From Rhipidocladum racemiflorum (Eukaryota > Streptophyta > Magnoliopsida > Poales > Poaceae): a DNA stretch of 64,000 nt. A program made the position numbers and the translations under genes. Shown here in pieces: positions 1-12,166 of the stretch. The notes below the pieces were generated by a model. The model saw nothing but the letters and a program-made list of their open reading frames with translations, made no database searches and was not told the DNA's origin. Each line of letters starts with the position of its first letter. Position 1 is the first letter of the stretch. The stretch lies in the NCBI GenBank assembly GCA_036346355.1, contig CM070580.1, forward strand, positions 31,330,874 to 31,394,873, in the 5' to 3' direction.

Positions 1-3000
1 CAATGCTGGCGTCGATTCTTCTTCAACTGATGTTTGTATTGTGGCAAGGGTGAGTACTTAAAAGCACTCAGCAAGTCATGCATAGAAATGTGGTCTAATA
101 TTCTATATGCATGGCTTGTTACAACGGATAGGCTAAGTGGTTCTTTTGCAGTAAAGCATCGTTCACAAATAACAACAATAGATTCAAAGCAGTAAAACAG
201 TAATAACAATAATAACTTTCATAAACAGTTCACAAGTAAAGCATTTATCCACCTAAAGCAGGTCCATCATTTCCATACCAAGTAACCAGAAGTTATTTTC
301 ATGAAAGTCTAACCCTTGACTGTAATCACCGAGCAATGTCCAATACCGTGGACTCGGCTATTCGAATAGGTTGTACACTCTTCAGAGGTTATACACTTTA
401 CCCACAACATACAATCAAACACCACCAAGGTGAGTGATCGTAACAAAGCCTTTCCAAAGCTACTTCTAGTCCCGGTACTGCCCGCTAAGGTTTCAACACT
501 GAAGGGACTGGTTACCACACTCAGGGCCCCCCTCTTGCGCCATGTGAGCCTACCCGCGAACCCGGGCCTCACACCACCACGACAGTACCAAAGACTAGAC
601 ATCACAGTTTATTCGGCCAGGCCTGTCCCATTCCAGACTTGTGGTTGTTTGGTGGACTCAGTTCAAATTCTTGCAAGGTTAAGTCCTTAGAGTGACCGAG
701 GCAAGACTACCCAAGGATTAACAAGTAACCAAAGCAATAAAACCAAATGCGACCTCCCAAGTGCCACATCTGGCCCACCAGAACAATCTTGCCACTTGAC
801 CCAGTCTAAATCATTTAATCACCCAGTTGATTACCATGCCCCACGTGCCATCAACATCATCAACAACACATGTAGCAATTTCCAAAATCATGTTCTTTTT
901 CTCACTAAGCCAAGATTAATTTCCGACATTCAAAATTATATCAATAACACGATTGCATGGCTAAGCTGGCTAATTACGGTCTAATTAACCCATGTTGGCA
1001 AAGTATTAGTGTCCAACTATTATTCCACATCCTAGGGTGACAAATGATTCATCGCATACAATTATTGCAAACAAGGTGGTATAATCAGATAGATCTCATA
1101 ACTATTCCCGGAATTATTCAAAAGCATTTTAATTAAACTAGCATGCAATAATTTAAACCAACATAGTTTCAAAAGTGGGATCAACATGGTCAAAGCATAA
1201 CTTGCCTTGGAAAAGGTCCTGTTCCTAGTCTTGAACTTGTTCATGGGTCAAAACCTCTCTTTCATACCCTTTGGGCAGTTCAACGTCTACACAAATCGGA
1301 TAAATAAACAACAAATAAATAAAAATAGAGAAAAACTCATATCCAAAAATTAATTAAAATTCACCATTAAATAGAGCTCAATTTTATAAAAATTTAGAAA
1401 CTAGAATCACCTCAATCAGAGTTAAAACGCAAAAGGTATAGCCGTTTGAAGTTTGAAAAATAAATTAAAATAATAAATCAAATTAATTCATTTATTTTTC
1501 TATTGAAAAATCCAAAATATGACGTCAGCATGACGTCATCACGCATTTTTTATTTTTGCCGAATTATTTTTCTAAAGGAAAATCAAATTATTGCGTCAGC
1601 ATGACGTCAGCGGATCCATAGACCTAGTCCACGGCTCGGGTTTGATCCATCGTGGACCCGGTCCACGGGAACAGTGTCGCTGACACGTGGGACCGCTCGG
1701 GATGACGTCACGCTGACGTCATCCACGCACGGCTCGTCTTGGCTGATAGGTGGGACCCGCCGTGACGTCAGCATGACGTCACAGATGACATCATCATGCG
1801 GGTGACCGAGCCGCTGACACGCGGGCCCAACACTGACGTTAGGGATGACATCAGCGGCGACCGGGTGCTGACCGCGCTACTTCGGCTCCCAGCTACGTGG
1901 AGCGATCTGGGCCGTTGGTTTGAAATCCGACGGTCAACATTAGATCCAATCTCGCGCGCTTTGGTTTTACTCGGTTTGATCTGGACCGTTCGATTTAGAT
2001 TGGACGGTTGAGACCGGATCGAGTTCATCGCATCACTGGGGGGTGACGTGGCATGATTCGGTAGCTGACGCGTGGCACTATATACACCGTACATTTTCGA
2101 TCGGACGGCCACGATTACATTTAGCGCTTACAACATGAATTGAACCTAACCGTTCGATCTAGATCTAACGGCTGAGATCTAATCTAGCACAGTGCAATAA
2201 GGGGCTACGTGGCTTAATCTGGTGCGTTGGACCTAGATCCAACGGTTGCTAATAGATCTAAATAGTAGCATGGGATTTTGCACTAGGTGACGTGGACGAA
2301 CCTGGACGCTAGGATCTAGATCTAACGGTCTAGATCTAATCTGGGGGGGGTTTCATGGAGATGATGACGTGGACTAACCTCAGCGGTTGGATCTCGATCG
2401 GACAGTCCGTAGAGCTCGCAAGTGCCGATGATGGCGCGGTGGTGCTGGCTTGCCGGAGTTGGAGACGATGACCACGGTGATGGTGTTTGGGTGCGAGTCC
2501 GGCAACGTGGGTGGTCCTCACGGCGCGTCGCGACACGGGGAAGCTGGATCTGGGCTCGAGCGCGACGGAGACGGCGGCGCAGCACGAAGAAAACCGCGGC
2601 GGCGGCCCCCGTGAACTACGGCGAGCAATCGCGGCAAGAACACGGCGGCTGGAGCTTGGTGGGTTAGGGTAAAATGTATGCACGGAAGAGGAGAACACGT
2701 TGGTGGCGGCGCATTAAATAGGACCCTTGGTGTCCATGAAATCCGCGGAAACCGAGGTCCACCCGGGCATGGCGGCGAAGTCCAGCGGCAACTCGGATTG
2801 GCGACGTGGCACGCTCTGGAGCGTCTGCTCCGGACGGATCCAACGCTCACGCGCGCGCACGCACGCGGCGAGATTGTGGCCGTTGGATTGTAATCCAACG
2901 GTCGCGAACCTAGGGTTGGGTTTCGGCGCGGGTCGGGCTCGGGTCTGGCGTAGCCACGGCTCGGTCGGACTCGAGTCTGACCCGGGTCGGTCCAACAGTG

Positions 3001-3286
3001 CAAACCCATTGGGGTTTTTCAATGATTTAATAATTTAAAATAATTCTAGAAATTCAAATAAATCAAGAAAAATAGCAAAATGCTCAGAAAAATTCTGAAA
3101 AAAAATACTTTGAGACATTTTGGACTTAAATAAAATATTTCCAACAAAATTTTATTTGAAACTTTTAAATATTTAAATAATTCAATAAAGGACTTAATTT
3201 AAATTAAATCCAACTAAATTCCAGAAAATTCCAAAAATTCAATTAATTCAATAAATTAAATAAAAGCACAATTTTGGGATGTTACA
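1..3286 (-). mobile_element. gypsy-type LTR, 3' part cut by window edge
   Basis: The minus-strand 5' end is TGTAACATCCCAAAATTG at 3286, a common start for Ty3/gypsy LTRs of grasses. The whole block aligns, in inverse orientation, with the complete LTR at 49119-52598: the AT-rich start, the GC-rich middle and the segment around 50 (plus-strand GGGTGAGTAC) all have counterparts there. By that comparison only the last few hundred bases of the LTR lie outside the window. No internal domain is visible, so it may be a solo LTR or the 5' LTR of an element extending left. Open reading frames at 1768-3038 are GC-rich shadows without recognisable domains. Confidence 0.8.
1520..1781. promoter_or_regulatory. 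cluster of seven TGACGTCA octamers in the LTR
   Basis: Exact TGACGTCA palindromes start at 1520, 1531, 1602, 1703, 1714, 1763 and 1774. Three are close pairs with an 11-base period. This octamer is the core site of plant TGA/CREB-like bZIP factors. The placement inside an LTR suggests a U3 enhancer. Regulation itself is inferred, not shown. Confidence 0.6.
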
Positions 3287-4635
3287 TGCATCTAGGCCCC
3301 TTGAGGGTTTTGGTGGTTCATGACAACACAATTAGAGATGACTAACAGCTTAAGTGAGAATTTGTGCAGGGATCGAGGATTTATCATGATCAGAAAGCAA
3401 TGAGACACCCCTACGAATATTTAAAATGGCATCAAGACTTAAGTTGTAATCTTTTTATTTATTTGAGTCTAAGGATGGTAGTACTATTAAGGGGGATTTG
3501 ACGGGAAATCGCTTCTAGGATAGTCTTGTGCTCATTGGATGAAAATTGCATTGCAAAATCTCGAAAACCTTTGCATTTCCTTTGTCTGTCATTCTGCCGG
3601 CCGAGCAAGTCAGATCGGAGTATCCAGATATTCAATTCGGAATATTCGGAGTGACACCGAAGTATCCGAGTAGTGGGTCCGGACACTCCGGGTTAACCTT
3701 CTCGGTGAGAACTGCTACTTCACTAATCCGGACTATCCGGGTATATGTCCGGATATTTCGGGTTGTGTGCAGCCTCTCACAATGGTTGGATTTTGGAACT
3801 CACTATTTAAGTCTTCACTCCACTCAACTGAGAGAACACAGCTCCATTTTCATTAAACCTCAGCTCTCAAGCTCTCACTCACACTCTATTGAGCTCTAGC
3901 CTCCTTCTCCATTCAAACCTTAAGATTGAATTGAAACTTTGAGAGAGAGAAGGAGATTTGAGTGCTTTGCTCTTGCATATCTCATTCTTGAGCACAAGTT
4001 CATCCTTCAAGAAGATTTCGCGACGTGTTTGTTACTCTTAGAGTTTGAAGGACTCCTAGACTGCGAGGAGTCACCGGGAGCCTCCGAATAGTCGTGTGGT
4101 GAGCCCCGGAAGTTTGTGAAGGCAAGTCTCGCCTTCGAAAGGAAAGAGACAAGGGATGAAACCGGCGAGTGCTTTGTGCAACACCGGGAGGATAGTGGTC
4201 AAGAGGGACCAAGGCTTTGTGCCTCCTCAACGGAGACATAGGATTCCCTTCAAGAATCCGAACTTCGGGTAAAAATCGTTGTCTCCGTGTTCTTCTTCAC
4301 TTTTGCTAAAGGTGGTATGGATTTGGATCTTTGGGAACTTCGATCTACTTCCTCTCTGTGTTTGGCTTTAGATCTCTACTTGTTCCAGGTACCTGATAGT
4401 GATTAGTTACTTTGTGTTCAAGTAGTTTGTTTAAAAGTTGGAGAGATTTGAAATCTCATCTCGAGCAACCCAACCTGGAGTATCCGCTCACATCACTCCG
4501 GATAATCTGAATAGCTTGGAGTATCTGGACAAAACTCGGATAGTCCGGGTTGACCCCCTCGGGAAAATTTACTTCCACTGAAAATTTTATTAAGCCTATT
4601 CACCCCCCCTCTAGGCAACATCTCCGATCCTTTCA
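3287..4635 (-). mobile_element. Ty1/copia-type LTR, nearly complete
   Basis: The minus strand starts TGAAAGGATCGGAGATGTTG at 4635, followed by a run of G and GTGAATAGGC, which is a familiar start of copia LTRs in grasses. The other end (GGGGCCTAGATGCA) directly abuts the gypsy LTR terminus at 3286/3287. As I remember this family, the LTR normally goes on for a few bases to CTTTCA, so the gypsy element probably inserted just inside its 3' end. Neither side shows copia internal sequence. Its start lies inside the last exon of the hAT gene copy to the right. Confidence 0.7.
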
Positions 4636-6806
4636 GATAGTACTACCACTTCTTCCTCTTCATCCTCAAGACAAATCATCAATGCAGTAAGGACAGTGGA
4701 CTCGGGACCTAAAAGCATAAAACATTCAAAAGTTAGTGCTAGTGTGCTACCATATATAAAAGATAGGAAAAAAATACAATTGAATTTAAACTATTTACCT
4801 AACATTTCGGCTCGAGACCAAGCTTGCATACACATTAATGCTTCTACCATTTTTGGTGAAAGTCTACTTCGATGTGGGCTAATGACCCTCCCACCGGTGC
4901 TAAAGACTGACTCAGAAGCTACAGTGTCACAGGAATTGCCATGATGTCTAGAGCAATCATTCGCAAAGTAGGATACTTAATCCCTGCATGCTGCCACCAC
5001 TGAATGATATCTAACTCTTGTGTTCTAGGCAATGTTGGCTCATCCAAGTACAAATCCAACTCTGTGCGTAGGTAACTAGAAGACTTAACTGGTTGGGAAG
5101 ACATGTATCGATCAAATATATCAAAAACTATACCATCTCCTTCATTGTGGATAGCAATGTTAGTAGCAGCACCAACACCATCTGTTGTTGCAACACCCTC
5201 CATAGAACCTTGGTATTCTAACACCAAATCACACATCAAATCTCTAACTTTCTTAACTTCAATGGTTGTACCTTCTTTTCCATAAATGTTGCTAAAAAGA
5301 GCATTCAAGAATTGTAGCTTAAACCTTGGATCTAGAACCGTACCAACTACCATGAGACCATGAACATCTGTCCAATATTTGTTGAACTTCTCTTTCATCA
5401 AATTTGACATTTGCTCTATCATGGGGTCATCACTAGTTTGCCATTTCCTAATAGCCAAATAAATACCGCAGATTTTGGGAAAGAAAATATTTGTTGTAAC
5501 ATAACTAGTGCATGATAATAGCTCAGTTATATCATAGAACATCTTCAATCTTTGACAAAGCTCCTTAGCAAACTTCCAATCATCCTCCATAGGACGAAAA
5601 GGAGCACATAACTTTTCGCGTTGTGCAAGACGGTCAAATACTAGTTGGTACTCTAATAAAGCATAATATAAGTGGAATTCCATCTAGTTTTACAATCAAG
5701 AGCTATTCTTTTCTGGTATTTAATGTTCATTTGAGATACCATTTTCTGGAACCTTTCATGTCTTTTTGGTGTGGCCGACCAAAATCCAACACTTTCACGT
5801 ACTCTCTCAATACCCTTTTCCATAACAGACATACCATCTTTCACAATCAAATGCAAATTGTGTGCAGCACAACGCATATGCAACAATCTACCACCTAACA
5901 TAATAGAGTCAAGGGGCAACTTATCTTGCAATTTTGCCATAACATTATCGTTGGTGCTGCAATTGTCGAGTCACACTTGACACCTTCCTCTCGATATGCC
6001 AATCCATGAGTATATCATAAAGGACATCACTTATAACTTCACCTGTATGTGGGACTGGCACGTAGATGAACCTACAAAATTAGAACGAACAAAAGATAGT
6101 ATGAATATTGGTTACCTGTATGACTGCATAGTAATGTAGAACGATTACATAATCTTCATTATTACCTTAGAAGGAAACTTTTTAGCTTCCAATCATTATC
6201 AATATAATGTATTGTCACTGACATGTATCCTTTCTTTTGATGATTTGCTGTCCATATATCTGTTGTGATGGCGATACGAGATTCGCTTTGTTGGAAGTAC
6301 TTCACCATAGCTACCTTCTGCACTTCATACATATACAATATATCCTTCCTAATGGTGTTTCTAGACACTACCTTAAACAATGGTTGCATTGCATCACAAA
6401 ACTTTCGAAAGCCAACATGGTCAACCATAGATAGTGGGTACTCATGGACACATATCATTAATGCAAGTACTTTCCTTGCAACATCTTGATCAAAGACATA
6501 TTTCTCTACAACAACTAACCTATCCTGACTTTTTGACAACTTTAAATTGGATTGTTTTAAGCCTTTTTCTAACATGTCTAGATTCACAAATTGCAAGGTG
6601 GCTATGCAATGATTTGGTGCCATTTTTTGTCTCCGCTCCAAGCATTTTATGACACCAATTGCATTCAGCTTTCCATTTGTTCCCTACTTTGTCTTTTGAA
6701 TTCTTCCCATGCAACATATTTTAGTTTTCTCTTGTTCCCAACACATACATCATCATCATCTACCGTCACCATATTAGTACCTTGTGTATCATGTGATGGT
6801 ATAGGT
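4435..6806. repeat. direct segmental duplication, copy 1
   Basis: This segment is repeated in the same orientation at 7882-10217 with only scattered differences. It carries about 200 bp of the copia LTR start plus most of the hAT transposase gene. At its right end it switches abruptly to MITE-like sequence, whereas copy 2 continues into the hAT 5' region. Confidence 0.9.
4636..6806 (-). pseudogene. hAT transposase (RICESLEEPER-like), copy 1, 5' end lost
   Basis: Pieces of one hAT transposase can be followed in order on the minus strand. They are a BED zinc finger (CNWC, later HSHLAIC) near 6660, the N-terminal part of the RNase-H-like domain at 6641-6166, an intron at 6072-6165 (GT-AG), the LLGGRLLHMRCAAHN-type core at 5940-5653, and the DUF4413-like region at 5683-4919. 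Breaks: a frameshift before the zinc finger, another after it, a 2-base loss near 5964, and a 1-base loss near 4926 just before the hAT dimerisation motif, where copy 2 has one extra T. The last exon runs into the copia LTR at 4635. The gene is a non-functional relic. Confidence 0.85.
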
Positions 6807-7003
6807 CAAAATCCAGTCAAAATAAAATTATCCATGCGTTTGGTTGCTTGAATGGAACAGTCTCATCCTGATCAAGTGATACAAATTTGAGGAATATTCC
6901 CTCTAGATGCTGAACCATCTCATTCACCCAAAATAATGGAACCAAATGATACAGGATCATCCCATCCCATTCAACCTCATCCCATGAACCAAACACACAG
7001 AGA
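6807..7003. mobile_element. MITE fragment related to 42769-43000
   Basis: Most of this stretch matches the MITE at 42769-43000, including ATGCTGAACCATCTCATTC and the end AACCAAACACAC. The left end is not clear: homology begins near 6820 and the outer TIR of the complete copy is missing. It sits exactly at the right breakpoint of duplication copy 1. Confidence 0.6.
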
Positions 7004-7398
7004 AGGGGACCCCCAAAGGGTTCGTAGGGCCTTCGGTAGCTGCCGAAGGGTTAAGCACAAAGAAAGCCTTCGGGGGTGGTTCGAAGGCCCTGGCAGGCCT
7101 CCAAAGCGGAGACCAAGAAACGACACAAGTGGCACCAAGAAGTAAGTTTACCACGAAGTAATTCTACCACGATAGCCATCATGACGCCTATGGAATAGCC
7201 TCCGGCAGATTAAAAGCATGCTAGAGTCCCTATAGCCATATGAAATTCGTAGGGGCACTATTGTAAGTTCACCTCTGCCCAGTAGGAAAGCTATAAATAG
7301 CCCCCGACCTAGAGGATGTAAAAGAGAACTCTTGGATGGGATGATGATATGATGCCTCTTTCACCTCCCTAATTCCACTAGGCTTTCTTCAATTAATG
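7004..7398 (+). other. LTR-like promoter stretch, family unknown
   Basis: The segment has several CCTTCGG/CCGAAGG inverted motifs (7030-7110) and a good TATA box, CTATAAATAG, at 7291-7300, followed by a transcript-leader-like region. This looks like the promoter part of an LTR, but I cannot find LTR ends, a primer site or a coding region. Confidence 0.35.
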
Positions 7399-7458
7399 CA
7401 GGGCGGAGCCAGCTTATAGCCACACCTCGGGTCGGGCCAGCTACTCCACCGGGTCATA

Positions 7459-7497
<39 letters not shown>

Positions 7498-7568
7498 AGG
7501 GAGGATATTGGTGGCCAATGAGCCATGGCTCCCAGACTCAGTTGACCCGAGACCTGGATCCACCCCTG
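7399..7568. mobile_element. possible small hAT-like element with a GA microsatellite
   Basis: The left end CAGGGCGGAGCCAG and the inverted right end (reverse complement CAGGGGTGGATCCAGG) look like hAT terminal repeats. The body holds a (GA)n run at about 7465-7492. The 8-base flanks agree only partly, so the ends are tentative. Confidence 0.35.
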
Positions 7569-7881
7569 CTTCGATGTACCACTCCTCCTTCGGCTACATA
7601 CATACCACGATCACATGTTTTGTATGCCTAATTTGTTACCAATCCCATCCATTCCACATAGTTCAACAGACTAATTGCCGTCAATCCCATTGTACATGTA
7701 CACACCTGATTTCCCCGACTCTCGATGTCTCTCTTAGGTTTTTTTCCCCCTTTTCTTACAGCCACATTTTTTTTTGCTTTAGTAGCTCAAAACAATCCAT
7801 TTTATACATAGCAGAGATAGATAATTTTACTTAAACTTCAGTGATATTAGTCTAAACCAACTCTCAACAAGAAAAATAAAG
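7569..7881. other. intergenic, nothing recognised
   Basis: About 310 bp of moderately AT-rich sequence between the small element and duplication copy 2. No coding or repeat signal was recognised. Confidence 0.4.
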
Positions 7882-10217
7882 AAGTTGGAGAGATTTGAAA
7901 TCTCATCTCGAGCAACCCAACCTAGAGTATCCGCTCACATCACTCCGGATAATCCGAATAGCTCGAAGTATCCGGACAAAACTCGGATAGTCCGGGTTGA
8001 CCCCCTCGGGAAAATTTACTTCTGCTGAAAATTTTATTAAGCCTATTCACCCCCCTCTAGGCAACATCTCCGGTCCTTTCAGATAGTACTATCAATGCAT
8101 TAAGGACAGTGGACTCGGGACCTAAAAGCATAAAACATTCAAAAGTTAGTGCTAGTGTGCTACCATATATAAAAGATAGGAAAAAATTCAATTGAATTTA
8201 AACTATTTACCTAACATTTCGGCTCGAGACCAAGCTTGCATACACATTAATGCTTCTACCATTTTTGGTGCAAGTCTACTTTGATGTGGGCTAATGACCC
8301 TCCCACCGGTGCTAAAGACTGACTCAGAAGCTACAGTTGTCACAGGAATTGCCATGATGTCTCGAGCAATCATTCGCAAAGTAGGATACTTAATCCCTGC
8401 ATGCTGCCACCACTGAATGATATCCAACTCTTGTGTTCTAGGCAATGTTGGCTCATCCAAGTACAAATCCAACTCTGTGCGTAGGTAACTAGAAGACTTA
8501 ACTGGTTGGGAAGACATGTATCGATCAAATGTATCAAAAACTATATCATCTCCATTGTGGATAGCAATGTTAGTAGCAGGACCAACACCATCTGTTGTTG
8601 CAACACCCTCCATAGAACCTTGGTATTCTAACACCAAATCACACATCAAATCTCTAACTTTCTTAACTTCAATGGTTGTACCTTCTTTTCCATAAATGTT
8701 GCTAAAAAGAGCATTCAAGAATTGTAGTTTAAACCTTGGATCTAGAACCGTACCAACTGCCATGAGACCATGAACATCTGTCCAATATTTGTTGAACTTC
8801 TCTTTCATCAAATTTGACATTTGCTCTATCATGGGGTCCTCACTAGTTTGCCATTTCCTAATAGCCAAATAAATACCGCAGATTTTGGGAAAGAAAATAT
8901 TTGTTGTAACATAACTAGTGCATGATAATAGCTCAGTTATATCATAGAACATCTTCAATCTTTGACAAAGCTCCTTAGCAAACTTCCAATCATCCTCCAT
9001 AGGACGAAAAGGAGCACATAACTTTTCGCGTTGTGCAAGACGGTCAAATACTAGTTGGTACTCTAATAAAGCATAATATAAGTGGAATTCCATCTAGTTT
9101 TACAATCAAGAGCTATTCTTTTCTGGTATTTAATGTTCATTTGAGATACCATTTTCTGGAACCTTTCATGTCTTTTTGGTGTGGCCGACCAAAATCCAAC
9201 ACTTTCACGTACTCTCTCAATGCCCTTTTCCATAACAGACATACCATCTTTCACAATCAAATTCAAATTATGTGCAGCACAACGCATATGCAACAATCTA
9301 CCACCTAACATAATAGAGTCAAGGGGCAATTTATCTTGCAATTTTGCCATAACATTATCGTTGATGCTGCAATTGTCGAGTCACACTTGACACCTTCCTC
9401 TCGATATGCCAATCTATGAGTATATCATAAAGGACATCACTTATAACTTCACTTGTATGTGGGACTGGCACGTAGATGAACCTACAAAATTAGAACGAAC
9501 AAAAGCATAGTATGAATATTGGTTACCTGTATGACTGCATAGTAATGTAGAACGATTACATAATCTTCATTATTACCTTAGAAGGAAACTTTTTAGCTTC
9601 CAATCATTATCAATATAATGTATTGTCACTGACATGTATCCTTTCTTTTGATGATTTGCTGTCCACATATCTGTTGTGATGGCGATACGAGATTCGCTTT
9701 GTTGGAAGTACTTCACCATAGCTACCTTCTGCACTTCATACATATACAATATATCCTTCCTAATGGTGTTTCTAGACACTACCTTAAACAATGCTTGTAT
9801 TGCAGCACAAAACTTTCGAAAGCCAACATGGTCAACCATAGATAGTGGGTACTCATGGACACATTTCATTAATGCAAGTTCTTTCCTTGCAACATCTTGA
9901 TCAAAGACATATTTCTCTACAACAACTAACCTATCCTGACTTTTTGACAACTTTAAATTGGATTGTTTTAAGCCTTTTTCTAACATGTCTAGATTCACAA
10001 ATTGCAAGGTGGCTATGCAATGATTTGGTGCTATTTTTTGTCTATGCTCCAAGCATTTTATGACACCAATTGCATTCAGCTTTCCATTTGTTCCCTACTT
10101 TGTGTTTTGAATTCTTCCCATACAACAGATTTTAGTTTTCTCTTGCTCCCAACACATACATCATCATCATCTACCGTCACCATATTAGTACCTTGTGTAT
10201 CATGTGATGGTATAGGT
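7882..10217. repeat. direct segmental duplication, copy 2
   Basis: Counterpart of 4435-6806. It includes the first 200 bases of the copia LTR (7882-8081), cut off on the left inside the LTR, then the hAT gene. Copy 1 carries about 30 extra bases near 4645-4680. Confidence 0.9.
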
Positions 10218-10290
10218 GCAGCATCAGAGGACCGCTTAGTTGCAGCAGAAGCACTGGTCCCTGAAGTCAACATTTTCAACCGAATATGTG
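8082..10290 (-). pseudogene. hAT transposase (RICESLEEPER-like), copy 2
   Basis: This copy keeps the 5' coding exon. A GT-AG 5' intron ends at 10291 and the start codon is at 10273. The order is acidic N-terminus, BED zinc finger near 10080 (frameshifted), RNase-H-like fold at 10052-9577, intron 9482-9576, then core and DUF4413-like part at 9350-8600. It ends with an intact hAT dimerisation domain at about 8470-8203, with the WW, PVTTVASESVFS and GGR motifs. Shared breaks with copy 1 (the pre-zinc-finger frameshift and the 2-base loss near 9374) predate the duplication. The dimerisation domain is unbroken here, unlike copy 1. A transposase of this kind cuts and pastes DNA as a dimer; this one cannot be made whole because of its frameshifts. 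Confidence 0.85.
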
Positions 10291-11070
10291 CTGAAACAAA
10301 GCAAAATTTGATGTTAAACAAGATAGCAATATTTGAAGTTAAACAAAGCAGAAGCACTGGTTCTTGGAGGCGGCCGAAGGCTAGAGCTCGAAGCTCACCT
10401 CGATGGGCTCTGCGCGATTGGTGTTGTGTGCGTACAGCCGAGGCGGATGCGAAGGCAGGGTGGATGCGTGCGATGACAGGGCGAATGCGGCCTGCGGCGA
10501 GCGGCTTTGAGCCGGGCATGGCGGCATGCGGTCGGTTCGGACGCGGCAGTGCGGAGCTTGACGGTTGGAGCGCTGGGTGGCGACACCGAAAACGAGGCGC
10601 TGGGCGGCTGTCGGGAGGCGATACGTTGGTCGATGGCGCAGGCCTGCGGGGCCACGGGTTCGACTATGCGGAGCGGGACGGCTCGGGCCAGCGAACAACG
10701 GCGGTCGGTGGTGCTGCGTGCGTAGAGCCGAGGGTCTTCGGGCGCGACGTCAGGCCGGCTTCGTGCGGGGGCGGCGACCGGAGAGCAAGCAACGCGAGCG
10801 GCAGCAACTTCGTGGGTGGGGAAATGAGAATAGGAATTAGGGATTGCCAATGCCGGTTGAGAACTTGAGATTTGGGAAGGGTAGTAGGGCACAACCGCAC
10901 TGCACAAGGGCATATAGTGAATTTCGGATACCCGGTGGGTTCCCATGGTGATTTTCTAAACCCGAATCCGATCCGATTCATCACGGGTACCCGACCCGCA
11001 AAACCCACAGGTAAAAAATAGTACCCGAACCCGACGGGTGCAGAACCCGCGGGTATGATTGCCACCCCTA
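10291..11070 (-). mobile_element. 5' non-coding region and terminus of the hAT element
   Basis: The minus strand begins TAGGGGTGGCAATCATACCC at 11070, a typical hAT terminus, with GGGT/ACCCG subterminal motifs at 10930-11050. A GC-rich untranslated exon (about 10397-10870) follows and ends at a GTGAGC donor. The intron runs to the acceptor at 10291. Long open frames here on both strands are products of GC content. The matching 3' terminus is missing, removed by the copia insertion. Confidence 0.7.
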
Positions 11071-11736
11071 TTGATGGAAGTAGGGACCAATGCTTCGATT
11101 TGGCAGGTGTTTAGAGGTAGTTTTCTTTCCAATTAGATAGAGAATGTGTCAAAACTAAAACATTGGTGCATGATCAGATGTCGATGCTAAATGAGTGCTT
11201 CTGAGTTTGTGCGAGAATATAACCACCTACATATAAGAGAAGGTACCTGCATTGAAGGGTTAAGTTCTTAAGCGGGTGCTTAATAATGTGATATGTTCTC
11301 TCACTTTCTAAGCACCTGTTTAAGCATCTCTCGCATTGGAGATGGCCTATACTCTTTTGGGTTGTTTATCTGTAAGGTGCTGGAATTTCTCCTAGGCATA
11401 AGCCTTATTTCGTACCCACTAGATTAATATCCAGCCATACAGCACACAATCTTCATACAAATCCCATGGTCACAAAAATTGACCTAGGCTTAACAAAACA
11501 ACAGGCAACTTACAAATAGCAAAATCGTTTTTCTTTTTCTTTTCCCCATTAATTGGATAGTCATCCTATCAGAAAATATGTTTTAGTAAAATTGGTGTCC
11601 ACTAATTTTTTTCTAGACCACCCTTTGCTATTTGGAAGTGAGTTCTATTTGTTTTAGAAAAAAACCAATGTCACCGCGAAAGCTCACACCATTAAGAGAA
11701 CACCGGGAAAAAAAGGCATAGAAAAAAGCATGGAAA
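11071..11736. other. intergenic, nothing recognised
   Basis: No gene, terminal repeat or tandem repeat was recognised before the LINE target site. Confidence 0.4.
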
Positions 11737-12151
11737 TCTGTTGAAAGAACGAAACAATAGGATCTTCAGCAATTCTTTATAGAACAGTGCAAATGGTCGT
11801 GGATGCCATTGCTCAAGATGGACAAAATCGAAGAAACACTTTTGCTTCCGCACATCGTTACTACTAACCGTTTCACTCGTGCTAGACTCGGTTTTGGGCA
11901 TTCTGCTCATCCCATGAGCCTGACTAAACCTTTCTGCTGCATTGGCTATTTCAACCGTAAAGGTCTTTGTTGTTTTGTGGTCCCTTTTGTTAATCTTTCA
12001 TTAGTCCCCTAGATTTCCTTTCAGCCTAATGTGTTGCTGCCTGTCTGCTGTGACTTGAAGCGGCGTTGTGTTGTAACTGAAACTGATACTTAATTGTTTT
12101 TCTTTTCCTACTCAATGAATTAGCAGAGCTCCTACCGCTTGTCTTCAGAAA
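11737..12151 (+). mobile_element. 5'-truncated LINE (L1-type) with long target duplication
   Basis: The stretch ends in GGCAGAGCTCC-like sequence (GCAGAGCTCCTACCGC at 12123-12138) and a short A-run, the usual 3' end of grass L1 elements. It is flanked by the 15-base direct repeat AAAAAAGCATGGAAA at 11722-11736 and 12152-12166. Only the tail of the second ORF and the 3' UTR were inserted, so no protein is left. Confidence 0.75.
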
Positions 12152-12166
12152 AAAAAAGCATGGAAA

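Noticed and set aside
2322..3038. Open frames in the left LTR
   Set aside because: Composition effects in a GC-rich LTR part, no conservation with the LTR at 49119.
10002..10946. Long overlapping open frames on both strands
   Set aside because: They lie in the GC-rich untranslated exon of the hAT element, overlap in three frames and have no domain.
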